Source: Halorussus salinus
GTDB lineage: Archaea; Halobacteriota; Halobacteria; Halobacteriales; Haladaptataceae
Assembly (NCBI RefSeq): GCF_004765815.2
Contig: NZ_ML974127.1
Location: forward strand, 660,927 to 724,926
Direction: 5' to 3'
Length of the DNA stretch: 64,000 bases
The notes under the pieces are model-generated. The model ran no database searches and had not been told where the DNA came from. It saw only the letters and a list, made by a program, of their open reading frames with translations. How positions within the stretch are numbered: the first letter of the stretch is position 1; each line of letters starts with the position of its first letter. A program made the position numbers and the translations under genes. Below are positions 1 to 7,947 of the stretch, piece by piece.

Positions 1-104
1 GACCGCTCGCTCGGTCACTTCGTTCCCTCGCTCGCGGCGGATTGCGGTGTGCGCCCGAATCGCTGGTGCGCTCGCTGTGGACCGCGACTGCACCGCAATA
101 GCCC
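1..104. other. Intergenic stretch, short-repeat rich
   Basis: The window opens in non-coding DNA downstream of the minus-strand radical SAM gene. It holds short repeats of the GAGCGAG / CGAAGTGAC type and a GCGGTGCAGTCGCGG-like segment on the minus strand, similar in flavour to the minisatellite-bearing elements found elsewhere in the window. No gene is visible. Confidence 0.5.
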
Positions 105-1832
105 TCAGTCCGCGCCTTCCGGTCGCTCCGCCGTGGTGAACGCCGTCAGGTCCACGCTCACGTCGGCGTCGAGGTCGGCGGGCGAGTCGTAGGGTCGATT
201 CACGATGACGTTTCCGGCGCGTTGCTTGCCGAGGCCCGGAATCGCGGTGAGTTCGTCCATCGTCGCGCTGTTGAGGTCGAGCGGGTGGACGACGCCCGTC
301 ACCGAGCGATAGCCGTGGTCCACGACCGCCACGTCCACCGTCCGGCCGAGTTCGCGCTCGCCCGGAATCCCGACGAGGAGTGGATACGTTCCGAGCTGTC
401 GCCCGAACGTCCGGCCGTCCTCGTGGTATTCGAGGTGGACATCGGGCAGGAGCGTCCCCGCCGGGGCGAGTCGCTGGAGCATCGGGTTGTCTATCTCCTC
501 GCGGACCTCGGTCTTGTATTGCTTGAACAGCTTCTTGTGGTCCTTGGCGATGTCCGCGCCCACGTCGCTCATCTCCGTGCCGTCGAAGGCCATGACCTGC
601 CGGATATTGACTCGGCGGAGCATCAGCCCCTCGTCGTAGACGCGTTCGAGGAACCGTTTGTTGTGGTCGAAGGTCTCCTCGCGCTCGCCCTTCAGCCCGT
701 GGAGGAGGTTGATACCCGGCAGGAGCTTCGGCAGGCGATTCGCGGCAGAGTTTCCATGCGTGGGGGCGTCGGCGGGGTCTTCGCCCGGCCGCCACCCGGC
801 CTCCTCGTTGACGATTTTGACGGCCTCGAAGCACTCCTCGGCGGTGACGTTGAGATTGTTCTCGTCTTGGACTCTGGGGTCGGCCGATTCGAGACCGAAC
901 GCCGCGGTGTCGCCCGGCGTGTTGTGTTCGGCGATGACGCGGATGCCCTCCCGCGCCAACTCGGGCCATTCGACCACCGTGATGGGGTTCATGTTGTCGA
1001 GGTGGAGCGTGTCGAGGTCGGGCGCGACCTCCCGAATCCCGCCGTAGAGGTTCCGGAGCGCGTCGGGGTTGGGCTTCTCGCCGTCGCCGCCGTAGGCGAG
1101 GATGTCGGCCTGTCGGCCGAGTCGGAAGTGTCGCGCGCCGCGGTCGTAGAGCGTCTGGACTTCGCTGACGACGGAGGGCGGTCGCCGGAACGAGGGGTTG
1201 CCGTACAGCGGTTCCGTGCAGAACGAACACCGGTAGGGACACCCTCTGCTCGTCTCCATCTCGCAGATAAGGTAGTCGGGGTGATTGGGGTGTTGTTCGA
1301 TGACGAACGCGCCGTCGGCGGCCCACCGGTCGATTTCGGCGTTGTCGCGCATCCGGTTGTTGAACCCCTCTAGTCCGCTTTCCAGCAGGTCGTAGGCCGC
1401 GGCCTCCACGTCGCCTTTCGCCACGAAGTCGAAGTCCAAGTCGTCGCGCTCGGTCTCGGTCGCGCCCGCGTTCTCGTCGCCGACGCCGAACTTGACGGGG
1501 CCGCCCATCAGGCTGGTCCCCTGCGCGGTCCACGCCATCTTGCGCACTTCGTCGGGTTCCGCGGGGGTTCCGCCGACGTACTTACCGGGCACCGTCATCC
1601 CGCCGATGTAGACGAACAGGTCGGCCTCCTCCACGTCGCGCCACTTGCCGGAGTCGTCGCGCAACTCGTCGATGGTGTGGTACGTGACGTTCTCTTTGGG
1701 CACGCCAGCATCCACGATGGCCCCGGCGGTGTACCGCGGATACGTCGAGATATAGGGCGGTACGCCGAAGTGGGCCGGTTCGTCGACGTACCCATCCACG
1801 AGGGTCACGTCGAGGTCCGCGAAGTCGGTCAT
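105..1832 (-). CDS. Radical SAM protein with C-terminal helix-hairpin-helix
   Basis: This 575-residue protein has a radical SAM cluster motif CPYRCSFC (C198, C202, C205), which binds a [4Fe-4S] cluster and S-adenosylmethionine. The roughly 190 residues before it resemble the cobalamin-binding-like N-terminus of B12-type radical SAM enzymes, but I see no clear DxHxxG motif. Near residues 515-548 a helix-hairpin-helix (TAIPGLGKQRAGNVI) is attached, a fold normally used for non-specific DNA or RNA backbone contact. The start is an ATG at 1832, with the next gene 84 bp upstream. The substrate is unknown; the HhH tail suggests a nucleic acid target, which is inference. Family assignment is secure, function is not. 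Confidence 0.88.
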   Translation of the reverse strand: MTDFADLDVTLVDGYVDEPAHFGVPPYISTYPRYTAGAIVDAGVPKENVTYHTIDELRDDSGKWRDVEEADLFVYIGGMTVPGKYVGGTPAEPDEVRKMAWTAQGTSLMGGPVKFGVGDENAGATETERDDLDFDFVAKGDVEAAAYDLLESGLEGFNNRMRDNAEIDRWAADGAFVIEQHPNHPDYLICEMETSRGCPYRCSFCTEPLYGNPSFRRPPSVVSEVQTLYDRGARHFRLGRQADILAYGGDGEKPNPDALRNLYGGIREVAPDLDTLHLDNMNPITVVEWPELAREGIRVIAEHNTPGDTAAFGLESADPRVQDENNLNVTAEECFEAVKIVNEEAGWRPGEDPADAPTHGNSAANRLPKLLPGINLLHGLKGEREETFDHNKRFLERVYDEGLMLRRVNIRQVMAFDGTEMSDVGADIAKDHKKLFKQYKTEVREEIDNPMLQRLAPAGTLLPDVHLEYHEDGRTFGRQLGTYPLLVGIPGERELGRTVDVAVVDHGYRSVTGVVHPLDLNSATMDELTAIPGLGKQRAGNVIVNRPYDSPADLDADVSVDLTAFTTAERPEGAD

Positions 1833-1916
1833 GAAACAGGGTTGCTTCTCGACGGGTAAAACGGTGACTACACGGGTCGAAACTGCTCGGTCCCGCGCGG
1901 AACGAGTCCGTACTCG

Positions 1917-2708
1917 TCAGTGCAGATACGGGTACGACCGAAACGCGCCGAGGAGGGCGCGTCGGTCTTCGACCGCCGAGAGGTCGGCGACGTAGACGGT
2001 CGGGTACGGAAGCCCGCGTTTGACCCGGAGCGTGTCCTCCTCGACGGTCACGTCGCGGAGCCGTCGCCACGGAATAGCAGTCCCTCCTCGATTCCCGGTC
2101 TGGCGAATCAGCAGATGATCGTCGAGTGCGACCAGTTCGCGGTCGGTCGTTCCGGTGAAGGCGTTTCCGATAGTTATCCCGAGCAACGTTCCGACGAACG
2201 AACCCACGGAGAACGAATCGCCCATCACGAGGCCGAGAACCGAGAGGACCGCGGCGGAACTCACGACGCCGAGTCCGAACTCCCATCGCCGAGGCTCGAC
2301 CGCGGTGACGCTCGCTCGGACGCGCTGGCGTTCTAGTAGCAGTTCTCCTCGATGCGAGGTACCGAGCGTGACCACGACGGCAGTCCCGACGATGAAGACG
2401 AGGAGCCGAAGCGATTTGCCGTCGTCGGGCGTCGCCCCGCCGAACAGCGTCGGAGCGGCGACGCCTGCGACTGCGAGGAGACCGACGACGCCGACGAGCC
2501 AGTAGGCGCGTGCCTCGACTGCGCGGTCGAGCGCGTCGGGGACCTGTTCGAGCGCGACCCAGACGAGACCGGAGACGAGCGCGCCGAGACCGATACCTAA
2601 AACTGGGTCCGTCGGCCACGGCGCTGGCGTCGCCAGAAAGCCAGCGAGACCGACGAGGAGGCCGACCGAGAGGGGGAAGTGCCGACGTTCGGGGCGGCGG
2701 AGTTGCAC
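1917..2708 (-). CDS. Multi-pass membrane protein with PH-like C-terminal segment
   Basis: A 263-residue protein starting with GTG. It has about six hydrophobic segments (roughly residues 13-33, 35-55, 68-90, 100-118, 145-165 and 166-186). A soluble C-terminal stretch of about 80 residues contains IPWRRLRDVTVEEDTLRVKR, a pattern typical of bacterial/archaeal PH-like domains behind membrane helices. The same plan (helices, then a 'PWSNFESYDVTDD' segment, then a short alpha tail) occurs in the 285-residue protein at 56067-56924, so the two look like distant paralogues. Neither has a known function. The gene appears to be monocistronic, with a 374-bp upstream gap. Confidence 0.75.
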   Translation of the reverse strand: MQLRRPERRHFPLSVGLLVGLAGFLATPAPWPTDPVLGIGLGALVSGLVWVALEQVPDALDRAVEARAYWLVGVVGLLAVAGVAAPTLFGGATPDDGKSLRLLVFIVGTAVVVTLGTSHRGELLLERQRVRASVTAVEPRRWEFGLGVVSSAAVLSVLGLVMGDSFSVGSFVGTLLGITIGNAFTGTTDRELVALDDHLLIRQTGNRGGTAIPWRRLRDVTVEEDTLRVKRGLPYPTVYVADLSAVEDRRALLGAFRSYPYLH

Positions 2709-3082
2709 GTTCGACTATCGTGTCACTTCCCACATCAGAGTTGGCATCTCGACGCGACTCTCGGCTTCCGGGGTCGAACGGGACGCGACGAGGCTTCTTC
2801 GCGGCGTCTGCGCGGCGCGAGGCGGTGGGTAGGACGCGTTCGTTTCGCCGATAGCTCCCGCGGAAAACACTTCGATAGAGGCCTCCGCGATTCGCTCGTC
2901 CGCGGGAAATCCGTGTCCGAAGACCGTTCTCCTCGCGGCGCGTCCGCCTCGAACTGACTGCACCGACGATTCGGGTCCGCTTGCGCGGCAGTTGACACGA
3001 CGGCCCCGAATCCGGCGACGAGGCCCGACAGAGAATCGCCGAAGCCCTCGTGCTTATGGTCGCCGGGCCGTAAGATTTCAGT
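2709..3082. other. Divergent intergenic region
   Basis: This 374-bp stretch separates the minus-strand membrane protein from the plus-strand zinc-ribbon/Hsp20 pair. Overlapping ORFs exist on both strands, but their translations are Arg/Ser-rich shadows without recognisable domains. It probably carries the two divergent promoters. A weak TATA-like GCTTATGG lies about 30 bp before the ATG at 3083. Confidence 0.5.
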
Positions 3083-3241
3083 ATGCCCGCGACGCTCGAA
3101 GTGAAGTGTACGAACGACGACTGCGAGATGGACATGTTCGAGATGCATTACACCTACGACATGCCCGACGACGTGGGAGTCTCGGACTTCCAGTGTCCGT
3201 ACTGCGGCGGAACTGACTGCCTCGACGCTATCGAGCTATGA
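3083..3241 (+). CDS. Small zinc-ribbon-like protein (52 aa)
   Basis: The ATG at 3083 opens a 52-residue ORF. It has C9 and C14 in CTNDDC, then CPYCGGTDC (C38, C41, C46), a treble-clef or zinc-ribbon-like arrangement. It is acidic, and the GC3 of its codons matches its neighbours, so it looks like a genuine short gene. Its stop TGA (3239-3241) overlaps the ATG of the Hsp20 gene (3238-3240) as ATGA, which implies translational coupling. No family could be named from memory. Co-expression with a small heat-shock protein hints at a role in proteostasis or redox sensing, which is inference. Confidence 0.75.
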   Translation: MPATLEVKCTNDDCEMDMFEMHYTYDMPDDVGVSDFQCPYCGGTDCLDAIEL

Positions 3242-3654
3242 CTCTGCGAGACATCGGCCGGTCGGTCGGAAACGCGGTCCTCCAGCGCGTCGGCCGGGCC
3301 GCGAGCAAAGTGCAGGAGTCCAAGCCCCTCCCCGTGGACCTACTGGAGAGCGACGACGCCTACCTCGTGGTGTTCGACGCGCCGGGCGCGACCGGAAGCG
3401 ACGTGCAGGTCCGGTACGCCGACGGCGCGGTCCACGTCCGCATCGACCGCTTCCGGGACTTCTACGACGGGTTCGAGATGGTGTTCCCCGGCCGGGGCCT
3501 CTCGCTCGACGGGACGGCCGACCTGCCCGCCGACGCCGTGGTGGACGCCGAGGAGGCGACCGCCACCCTGACCGAGAGCGGGACGCTCCGCGTTCGAGTC
3601 CCCAAACGCACCGAGGAGAAGGGAGAGTCAGATAGCGTATCCGCAGAAGCGTAG
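3238..3654 (+). CDS. Hsp20/alpha-crystallin family small heat-shock protein
   Basis: The protein is 138 residues long. The central region (about 30-125) is an alpha-crystallin-like domain: LPVDLLESDDAYLVVFDAPG begins the beta-sandwich, and it ends with TLTESGTLRVRVPKR, the usual G-x-L-x-V-xVPK closing strand. The N-terminal arm is short and the C-terminal tail is acidic, as in halophiles. Such proteins form oligomers that hold unfolding proteins for refolding by DnaK or the thermosome, both encoded elsewhere in the window. The gene is translationally coupled (ATGA) to the 52-residue zinc-ribbon gene. The typical I-x-I tail motif is not obvious. Confidence 0.85.
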   Translation: MTLRDIGRSVGNAVLQRVGRAASKVQESKPLPVDLLESDDAYLVVFDAPGATGSDVQVRYADGAVHVRIDRFRDFYDGFEMVFPGRGLSLDGTADLPADAVVDAEEATATLTESGTLRVRVPKRTEEKGESDSVSAEA

Positions 3655-3722
3655 GGCGATTCGCTGGCCACTCTTTCTTCCGTCTTGTCCCGTTTCGAGG
3701 TTCAACCATCAGTACTGTTACG

Positions 3723-3769
3723 GAAGTGCGAGGAGAAAGCCTCGCCGTTCAAGGAGGGATGAATCCGAC
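3723..3769 (+). mobile_element. Decayed right end of an IS1341/TnpB-type element (1)
   Basis: The segment AAGCCTCGCCGTTCAAGG followed by GGGATGAATCCGAC resembles the conserved 3' end of haloarchaeal TnpB-only (IS1341-type) elements, where the tnpB transcript's structured tail sits. The hairpin CCTCGCC...GG is imperfect, so the end looks inactive. No tnpB reading frame precedes it. Identification is from remembered consensus, not a search. Confidence 0.5.
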
Positions 3770-3825
3770 AGACGATGACACAACCTACCGACGATAGCAC
3801 GGCCTGATATTCCAACAAATACTTA

Positions 3826-3871
3826 ATCCCCTTCGGGGAATGCTCGCGCTTTGGGGCGGGGAGGATGTCAA
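3826..3871 (+). mobile_element. Decayed right end of an IS1341/TnpB-type element (2)
   Basis: A perfect mini-hairpin (TCCCC-TTC-GGGGA, 3827-3839) is followed by TGCTCGCGCTTTGGGGC and GGGGAGGATGTCAA. This closely follows the usual haloarchaeal TnpB-element terminus, CTCGCGC-loop-GCGCGGGGAGGATGTCAA. The hairpin arm carries substitutions. No transposase gene remains within 500 bp, so this is an orphan end. Confidence 0.55.
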
Positions 3872-4184
3872 CCCATAAGCAGACGCCGTTTATCCGCCGA
3901 GCGACCGCTTGAAAATACTAAACGGGTTTAGCTACCAATGGTGGATCTGAGAGCTGAATTCACTCTGTTCCACTCAGTTTATTGCTTGATACGACAGGGT
4001 GTCAATTATTACTGACAACCGAACTGCGTGACGCTGCACGGGGGGATGTAATCCGTGATGGAAATTCCGAACATTAGTTCACCTCCAATGCATGCGAAGA
4101 ATCCGATTGTACTTATATTTTGCTAGTATTAATATTACATTTTCTACAATAGGTTAGAAATAGACTCGTTGTACCAGAGTAGAT

Positions 4185-5339
4185 CTACTCGACCGACATC
4201 CCTTCCGCGATGTCGAACTCCTCGTCGCCGTCGAACCGGGTCGGGTCGAACTCCGGCAGGGGGTTCTCCCCCAGAACCGCCTCGGCGGCCGCCTCGCCGA
4301 GCGCCGGAGCGCGCATGAACCCGTGGCCCTGCCACCCGGCCGCGACGTGGAGGCCCTCGCGCAACTCGCCGAGGAGTGGGTCGCGGTCGGGCGTCGCCAC
4401 GCAGAGTCCGGCCCACGCCTCGCGGACCGCGCCGAACTCCCCGAGGCGACGGCCGAGTCGCTCGCAGGTCATCTCGCAGAACTCGCGGTCGGCCTCGCGC
4501 GTCCAGTCGTCGGGGTCGCTCTCTACCTCCTCGGTGCCGTCGCCCGCCAGCAGACCCTCCGGGTGCGGTCGGAGGTAGTAGCCCGCGGTGGCGTCGTAGC
4601 ACATCGGGAGGTCCTCGCGTCGCCCGGCGTCGAACCCGGCGGTCAGCGCCTGCACGCGGTAGGGCTTGAGCGGGACCGGAATCCCGGCGACCGCGAGGAG
4701 TCGCTTGGTGTGGGCACCCGCGGCGACCAGTATCGCGTCGAAGGACTCGGATTCGTCCGAGTCGCCGGTAGCCTCCTCGTCCTCGCCAGCCCTCCCGACG
4801 CGCTCGACTGCGAGGGCGTCGGCGTCGAGTCGGACCTCGGTGTCGGTCCGAATCTCCGCGCCAGCGTCTTCGGCCTTCCGAGCGAGGAGGGCGGCGTAGC
4901 TCGCGGGGTCGGTGTGGCCCGCGTTCTCCGCGACGGCGGCGACGCCAACGTCCGACCAGTCCACCGCGGGGAACCGCTCGCGGAGGTCCTCGGGGTCTGC
5001 GAGTGCGACGTTCCGCCCGGCGTCCTGCATTCGGGGCACCTGCTCGCGGATGGCTTCCGCGCGGCGCTCGTCGCCCTCGTGGGCGAACCAGACGTAGGGC
5101 GTCTCGCGGAACTCGAAGTCGCCCTCGCCCGAGAACTCGCGGAACCGCTCGATTGCCCGGTCGCCGACGCGGGCGTCCTCCGGCGCGGCGAAGGCGTCGT
5201 AGAGGACACCCGCGGCCCGGCCCGTGCTTCCGCCCGCGATATCGTCTTTCTCGTAGACGACGACCTCCTCGTCCCGCCGCGCGAGGTCGTAGGCCGCAGT
5301 GACGCCGACCGCGCCGCCGCCGACGATTGCGACCTTCAT
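4185..5339 (-). CDS. FAD-dependent oxidoreductase, D-amino acid/sarcosine oxidase-like (DAO family)
   Basis: A 384-residue flavoprotein. It has an N-terminal Rossmann motif VAIVGGGAVGVTAAYDLA, then EKDDIAGGSTGRAAG, the FAD ribityl-contact region of the DadA/glycine oxidase family. A C-terminal FAD segment (GLHVAAGWQGHGFMRAPALG) closes the domain. Members oxidise the C-N bond of amino acids such as glycine, sarcosine or D-amino acids. The start abuts the stop of the creatininase-family gene with no gap (5339/5340), so the two are almost certainly co-transcribed. That pairing suggests catabolism of an N-methyl or cyclic amidine compound, but the substrate is inferred. Confidence 0.87.
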   Translation of the reverse strand: MKVAIVGGGAVGVTAAYDLARRDEEVVVYEKDDIAGGSTGRAAGVLYDAFAAPEDARVGDRAIERFREFSGEGDFEFRETPYVWFAHEGDERRAEAIREQVPRMQDAGRNVALADPEDLRERFPAVDWSDVGVAAVAENAGHTDPASYAALLARKAEDAGAEIRTDTEVRLDADALAVERVGRAGEDEEATGDSDESESFDAILVAAGAHTKRLLAVAGIPVPLKPYRVQALTAGFDAGRREDLPMCYDATAGYYLRPHPEGLLAGDGTEEVESDPDDWTREADREFCEMTCERLGRRLGEFGAVREAWAGLCVATPDRDPLLGELREGLHVAAGWQGHGFMRAPALGEAAAEAVLGENPLPEFDPTRFDGDEEFDIAEGMSVE

Positions 5340-6110
5340 CTACTTGTGCCCCCGCGGCCAGAGGTCGGCGAGGTCTTCTCCGGCCAGCCACTCCACGAGC
5401 GCGGCGAGGTCGTCGCTCGCGTGGGCCAGCAGTTTCTCGCCGACCTCCCGGCTCCCGTTGGTCGGTTCGCCGACCGCACCGCTCTCGGAGAAGTCGAGGG
5501 TGTCGAAGCCGATTTCGGCCCCGTGGACCGACTTGCCCCACGAGTCGCCGCCCTCGTCCTCGGCGGTCTGGAGGGCCTCCTCGCGCACGAACTCGTCGGC
5601 GATGGCGAGCATCATGCTGGTCTCCACCGCGTCGGCGTGGCCCAGCGAGGTGTCGAGTTCCTCCTCGATGAGCGCGTCGAGGTTCGACCACCAGTTCCAC
5701 GGCGCGGCGAAGGCGATTTCGTCGTCGCGCAAGTTGCGGGCCGCGCGCCGGAGCGCGTCGGCGTTCCCGCCGTGACCGTTGACGAGGACCGCCTTCTCGA
5801 CGCCGTGAGAGGCCGCGCTCGCCACGATGTCGGCGACGTAACTCTCGAAGACTTCGGGGTCGGTCCAGAGCGTCCCGTCGAACTGGCGGTGGTGGGCGCT
5901 GACGCCGACCGGAACCGGCGGGAGGAGAACGGTCTCGGGGTGGTTGGCCACGGTCTCGGCGACCGCGCGGGCCGACAGCAGGTCGGTGCCCAGCGGGAGC
6001 GCGGGACCGTGCTGTTCGACGCTCCCGGTCGGGAGGACCGCGACCGAGGCCTCCTCGAAGGCGTCGGCCGCCGTGGTCGTCGTGTGTTCGTAGAGATAGG
6101 TTCGGCTCAC
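5340..6110 (-). CDS. Creatininase family amidohydrolase
   Basis: The protein has 256 residues and a GTG start. Metal-ligand motifs are visible: GSVEQHGPALPLGTD near residues 29-43, VNGHGGNADALRRA near 109-122, and a late GHADAVETS with the conserved Glu. The family includes creatinine amidohydrolase, mycofactocin MftE peptidase and the archaeal ArfB formamide hydrolase of riboflavin/F420 synthesis. The motifs do not distinguish these. Its immediate downstream partner is a DAO-type flavoenzyme, which favours a catabolic amidohydrolase over ArfB. The upstream 270 bp hold a structured repeat. Confidence 0.85.
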   Translation of the reverse strand: MSRTYLYEHTTTTAADAFEEASVAVLPTGSVEQHGPALPLGTDLLSARAVAETVANHPETVLLPPVPVGVSAHHRQFDGTLWTDPEVFESYVADIVASAASHGVEKAVLVNGHGGNADALRRAARNLRDDEIAFAAPWNWWSNLDALIEEELDTSLGHADAVETSMMLAIADEFVREEALQTAEDEGGDSWGKSVHGAEIGFDTLDFSESGAVGEPTNGSREVGEKLLAHASDDLAALVEWLAGEDLADLWPRGHK

Positions 6111-6200
6111 GGTCGGGAGAACGGACAGCGGGCACTTAGAGATATGGCACCCGGAAAGCGCCGAAATCGGGTGGCGATGGCCGCCCCGACTGAACTTCCG

Positions 6201-6330
6201 TCTGGGTGGACTGAAAGGGGCCGCCCGCTCGCGTGCTTTGTAGTCGTCTCAGCACGGCCACTATGTCGGGCGCGCAGTTCTGCGCGCCCGACATATCCTG
6301 CTGAGCGACCGCGAGCGGGCGGGGGCTTTC
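6201..6330 (+). repeat. Structured repeat family 1, copy 1 (GAAAGGGG...GGGGCTTTC)
   Basis: Three nested helices are visible. The basal helix is GAAAG (6213-6217) with CTTTC (6326-6330), followed by an opposed GGG/GGG internal loop. Helix 2 pairs CCGCCCGCTCGCG (6221-6233) with 6310-6322, 13 of 13 bp. Helix 3 pairs GTCG-CTCAGCA (6243-6254) with TGCTGAG-CGAC (6299-6309) around a one-base bulge. A terminal hairpin of 15 bp (6262-6276 with 6281-6295) has a GTTC loop. The upstream flank TCTGGGTGGACT is nearly identical in copy 2 at 28784. It lies between the creatininase gene and the FAA-hydrolase gene. Confidence 0.8.
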
Positions 6331-6379
6331 TACCTCTTCTTCTCGACGTTCCTGCAGATGACTACCACGAACGACTCGG

Positions 6380-7099
6380 CTACTCTCGGGCGACGACTTC
6401 GTTCCGGAGTGTACCGACGCCCTCGTAGGTAATCTCGACCTCGTCGCCGGGTTCGACCAGTCCCGGATTCGCGGGACTGCCGAACGCGATTACGTCGCCG
6501 GGCCGGAGCGTGAACCGCTCGGAGAGGTAGGCGACGATTTCGTACGGGTCGAACAGCATCAGTTCGGTGTTGGCCTCTTGGCGGCGCTCGCCGGACACGT
6601 CGGTCCACATGTCGAGGTCGGTCGGGTCCACGTCGGTCTCGACCCACGGGCCGAGCGGTCCGGAGGCGTCGAAGGCCTTTCGCGCGGTCCGACCCTGCTG
6701 GTCGAGGGCGTCAACGTCGTTCATGACCGTGTAGCCCCGGACGACCTCGGGGACCTCCTCGGGTTCGACGTTCCGGCATCGCTCGCCGACGACGGCGGCC
6801 AACTCGCCCGCGTAGGTCAGTTCGTCGGTGAACTCGGGGTAGGGAATCGGTTGCTCGTGGGCCAGCAGGGAGGCTGGCGGTTTGATAAAGAAGTCCGGTT
6901 CGTCGGGACGCTCGTACTCCATCTGGTCCAGCGTCTCGGCGTAGTTGCGGCCGACGCAGTAGAGCGCCGAGGGGTCGGCGGGCGGGAGGAGTCGCCCGTC
7001 GCGCCCGACCTCGTAGGTGCCGTCGTCGGCGCGGATGACTCCATCGTCGTAGCGGCCGGAGACCGGTCCCTCCGGCGTCAGCAGGCGTGCGAGTCGCAT
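6380..7099 (-). CDS. Fumarylacetoacetate hydrolase family protein
   Basis: This 239-residue protein has the family's divalent-metal core: ALYCVGRNYAETLDQM, then PDFFIKPPASLLAHEQPI, then LTYAGELAAVVGERCRN (the E-x-E-type metal ligands), and a C-terminal TLRPGDVIAFGSPANPG. Members hydrolyse or decarboxylate acylpyruvates and related 2-oxo acids in aromatic catabolism. It is followed 65 bp downstream on the same strand by a luciferase-like protein gene. The exact substrate cannot be read from the sequence. Confidence 0.87.
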   Translation of the reverse strand: MRLARLLTPEGPVSGRYDDGVIRADDGTYEVGRDGRLLPPADPSALYCVGRNYAETLDQMEYERPDEPDFFIKPPASLLAHEQPIPYPEFTDELTYAGELAAVVGERCRNVEPEEVPEVVRGYTVMNDVDALDQQGRTARKAFDASGPLGPWVETDVDPTDLDMWTDVSGERRQEANTELMLFDPYEIVAYLSERFTLRPGDVIAFGSPANPGLVEPGDEVEITYEGVGTLRNEVVARE

Positions 7100-7164
7100 A
7101 CTCGTCGTTCGGAACTCGGCGGGAAAGAAATATCGACTCCGGCAGGGTGGTTATCGAATCGAGG

Positions 7165-7947
7165 CTAGCTCACGAACTCGTCGAGTCCGCGAGCGGGGTA
7201 GCCCACCACGAGGTCGGCACCGGCCTCCTTCAGGTCGGCGACGCGCTCGCCGACTTTCGCTGGCGACCCGACCAGCGCGTAGTCCCGCGTCGCGGCCGTC
7301 AGGACCTCGCGCGCTCGGTCGGTCGCCGTCGCGTCCGTGGGTGCCTCCTCGGGGAGCGCGCTCGCCACGGGACCGCGCCGTGCGGCGTACCCGCCCACCG
7401 CGTCCAGCACCGCGTCGTCGTCGTCGGTGAGGACGGTCGGCGCGTACACCGCGAGTTCGCCGTCGAACCCGGCGGCTCGAAGGGCGCGCAGGTCGCGCTC
7501 GGTACTGCGCGAGAGGAGTTCGAACTGGGTCGCGCCGGTGGCCAGCGCGAGGCGCTCGACGCCCTCGGTGCCGACCCACGCCGCGGGGTCGCGCTCGACC
7601 GCGGCGCGCAGGCGGGGCGCGACCGCCTTCCGGCGCTCGGCCTCCGAGAGGTAGGCGGCGTGACCGGCCACGGCGACACGTTGGACCTCCTCGGGAATCC
7701 GGTCGTACCCCGAATCGTCGCCGAGGGGGTCGAATCCCTCGGCGCGGACGGGCGTGGTCAGTCGAACTTCTTTCTCCGTCGCGAGTCCTGCCAGCGTCTC
7801 TGCGTCGGGCAGGTGTTCGCGCCCCTCGTAGTCGATAGCCACGGTCTCGAAGGGTAACTCGGCCGCCCGCGACACGTCGCACTCGGCGGGCTTGAGCGCG
7901 GCGGCGTCCAATTCGGTCTCGGCGATAGTCTCGCCAGTAGTTAGCAT
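7165..7947 (-). CDS. Luciferase-like (LLM-fold) uncharacterised protein
   Basis: A 260-residue protein. Its C-terminus DYALVGSPAKVGERVADLKE followed by AGADLVVGYPARG matches the closing segment of F420/flavin-dependent luciferase-like monooxygenases (VG-P-xx-VA-x-L...AGAD). The N-terminal half is less typical, and the flavin or F420 contacts are not clear, so it may be a divergent, possibly non-catalytic, haloarchaeal branch. The ATG at 7947 faces a 548-bp intergenic region. It follows the FAA-hydrolase gene in reverse order and could share its pathway. Confidence 0.65.
   Translation of the reverse strand: MLTTGETIAETELDAAALKPAECDVSRAAELPFETVAIDYEGREHLPDAETLAGLATEKEVRLTTPVRAEGFDPLGDDSGYDRIPEEVQRVAVAGHAAYLSEAERRKAVAPRLRAAVERDPAAWVGTEGVERLALATGATQFELLSRSTERDLRALRAAGFDGELAVYAPTVLTDDDDAVLDAVGGYAARRGPVASALPEEAPTDATATDRAREVLTAATRDYALVGSPAKVGERVADLKEAGADLVVGYPARGLDEFVS

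Larger units (their letters stand above)
3655..4184. other. AT-rich gene-free scar with transposon-end remnants
   Basis: This 530-bp stretch has no credible ORF and is much richer in A+T than its surroundings, especially after 4100. It contains two sequences resembling IS1341/TnpB-type right ends (3723-3769 and 3826-3871) and a third weak echo (GGGGGATGTAATCC near 4041). It reads as a graveyard of insertion sequences. Confidence 0.6.

Noticed and set aside
1582-3135. 517-codon minus-strand ORF
   Set aside because: It is Arg/Ser-rich, crosses the radical SAM and membrane protein genes in another frame and shows no motif.
6201-6330. Structured repeat copy 1 as a simple transcription terminator
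   Set aside because: It lacks a following T-tract and has a conserved multi-helix plan shared with a copy in a different gene context.
4323-6428. 701-codon plus-strand ORF across the FAD oxidoreductase and creatininase genes
   Set aside because: It is an antisense shadow of two well-supported minus-strand genes; long stop-free frames are common at this GC content, and the translation has no domain.
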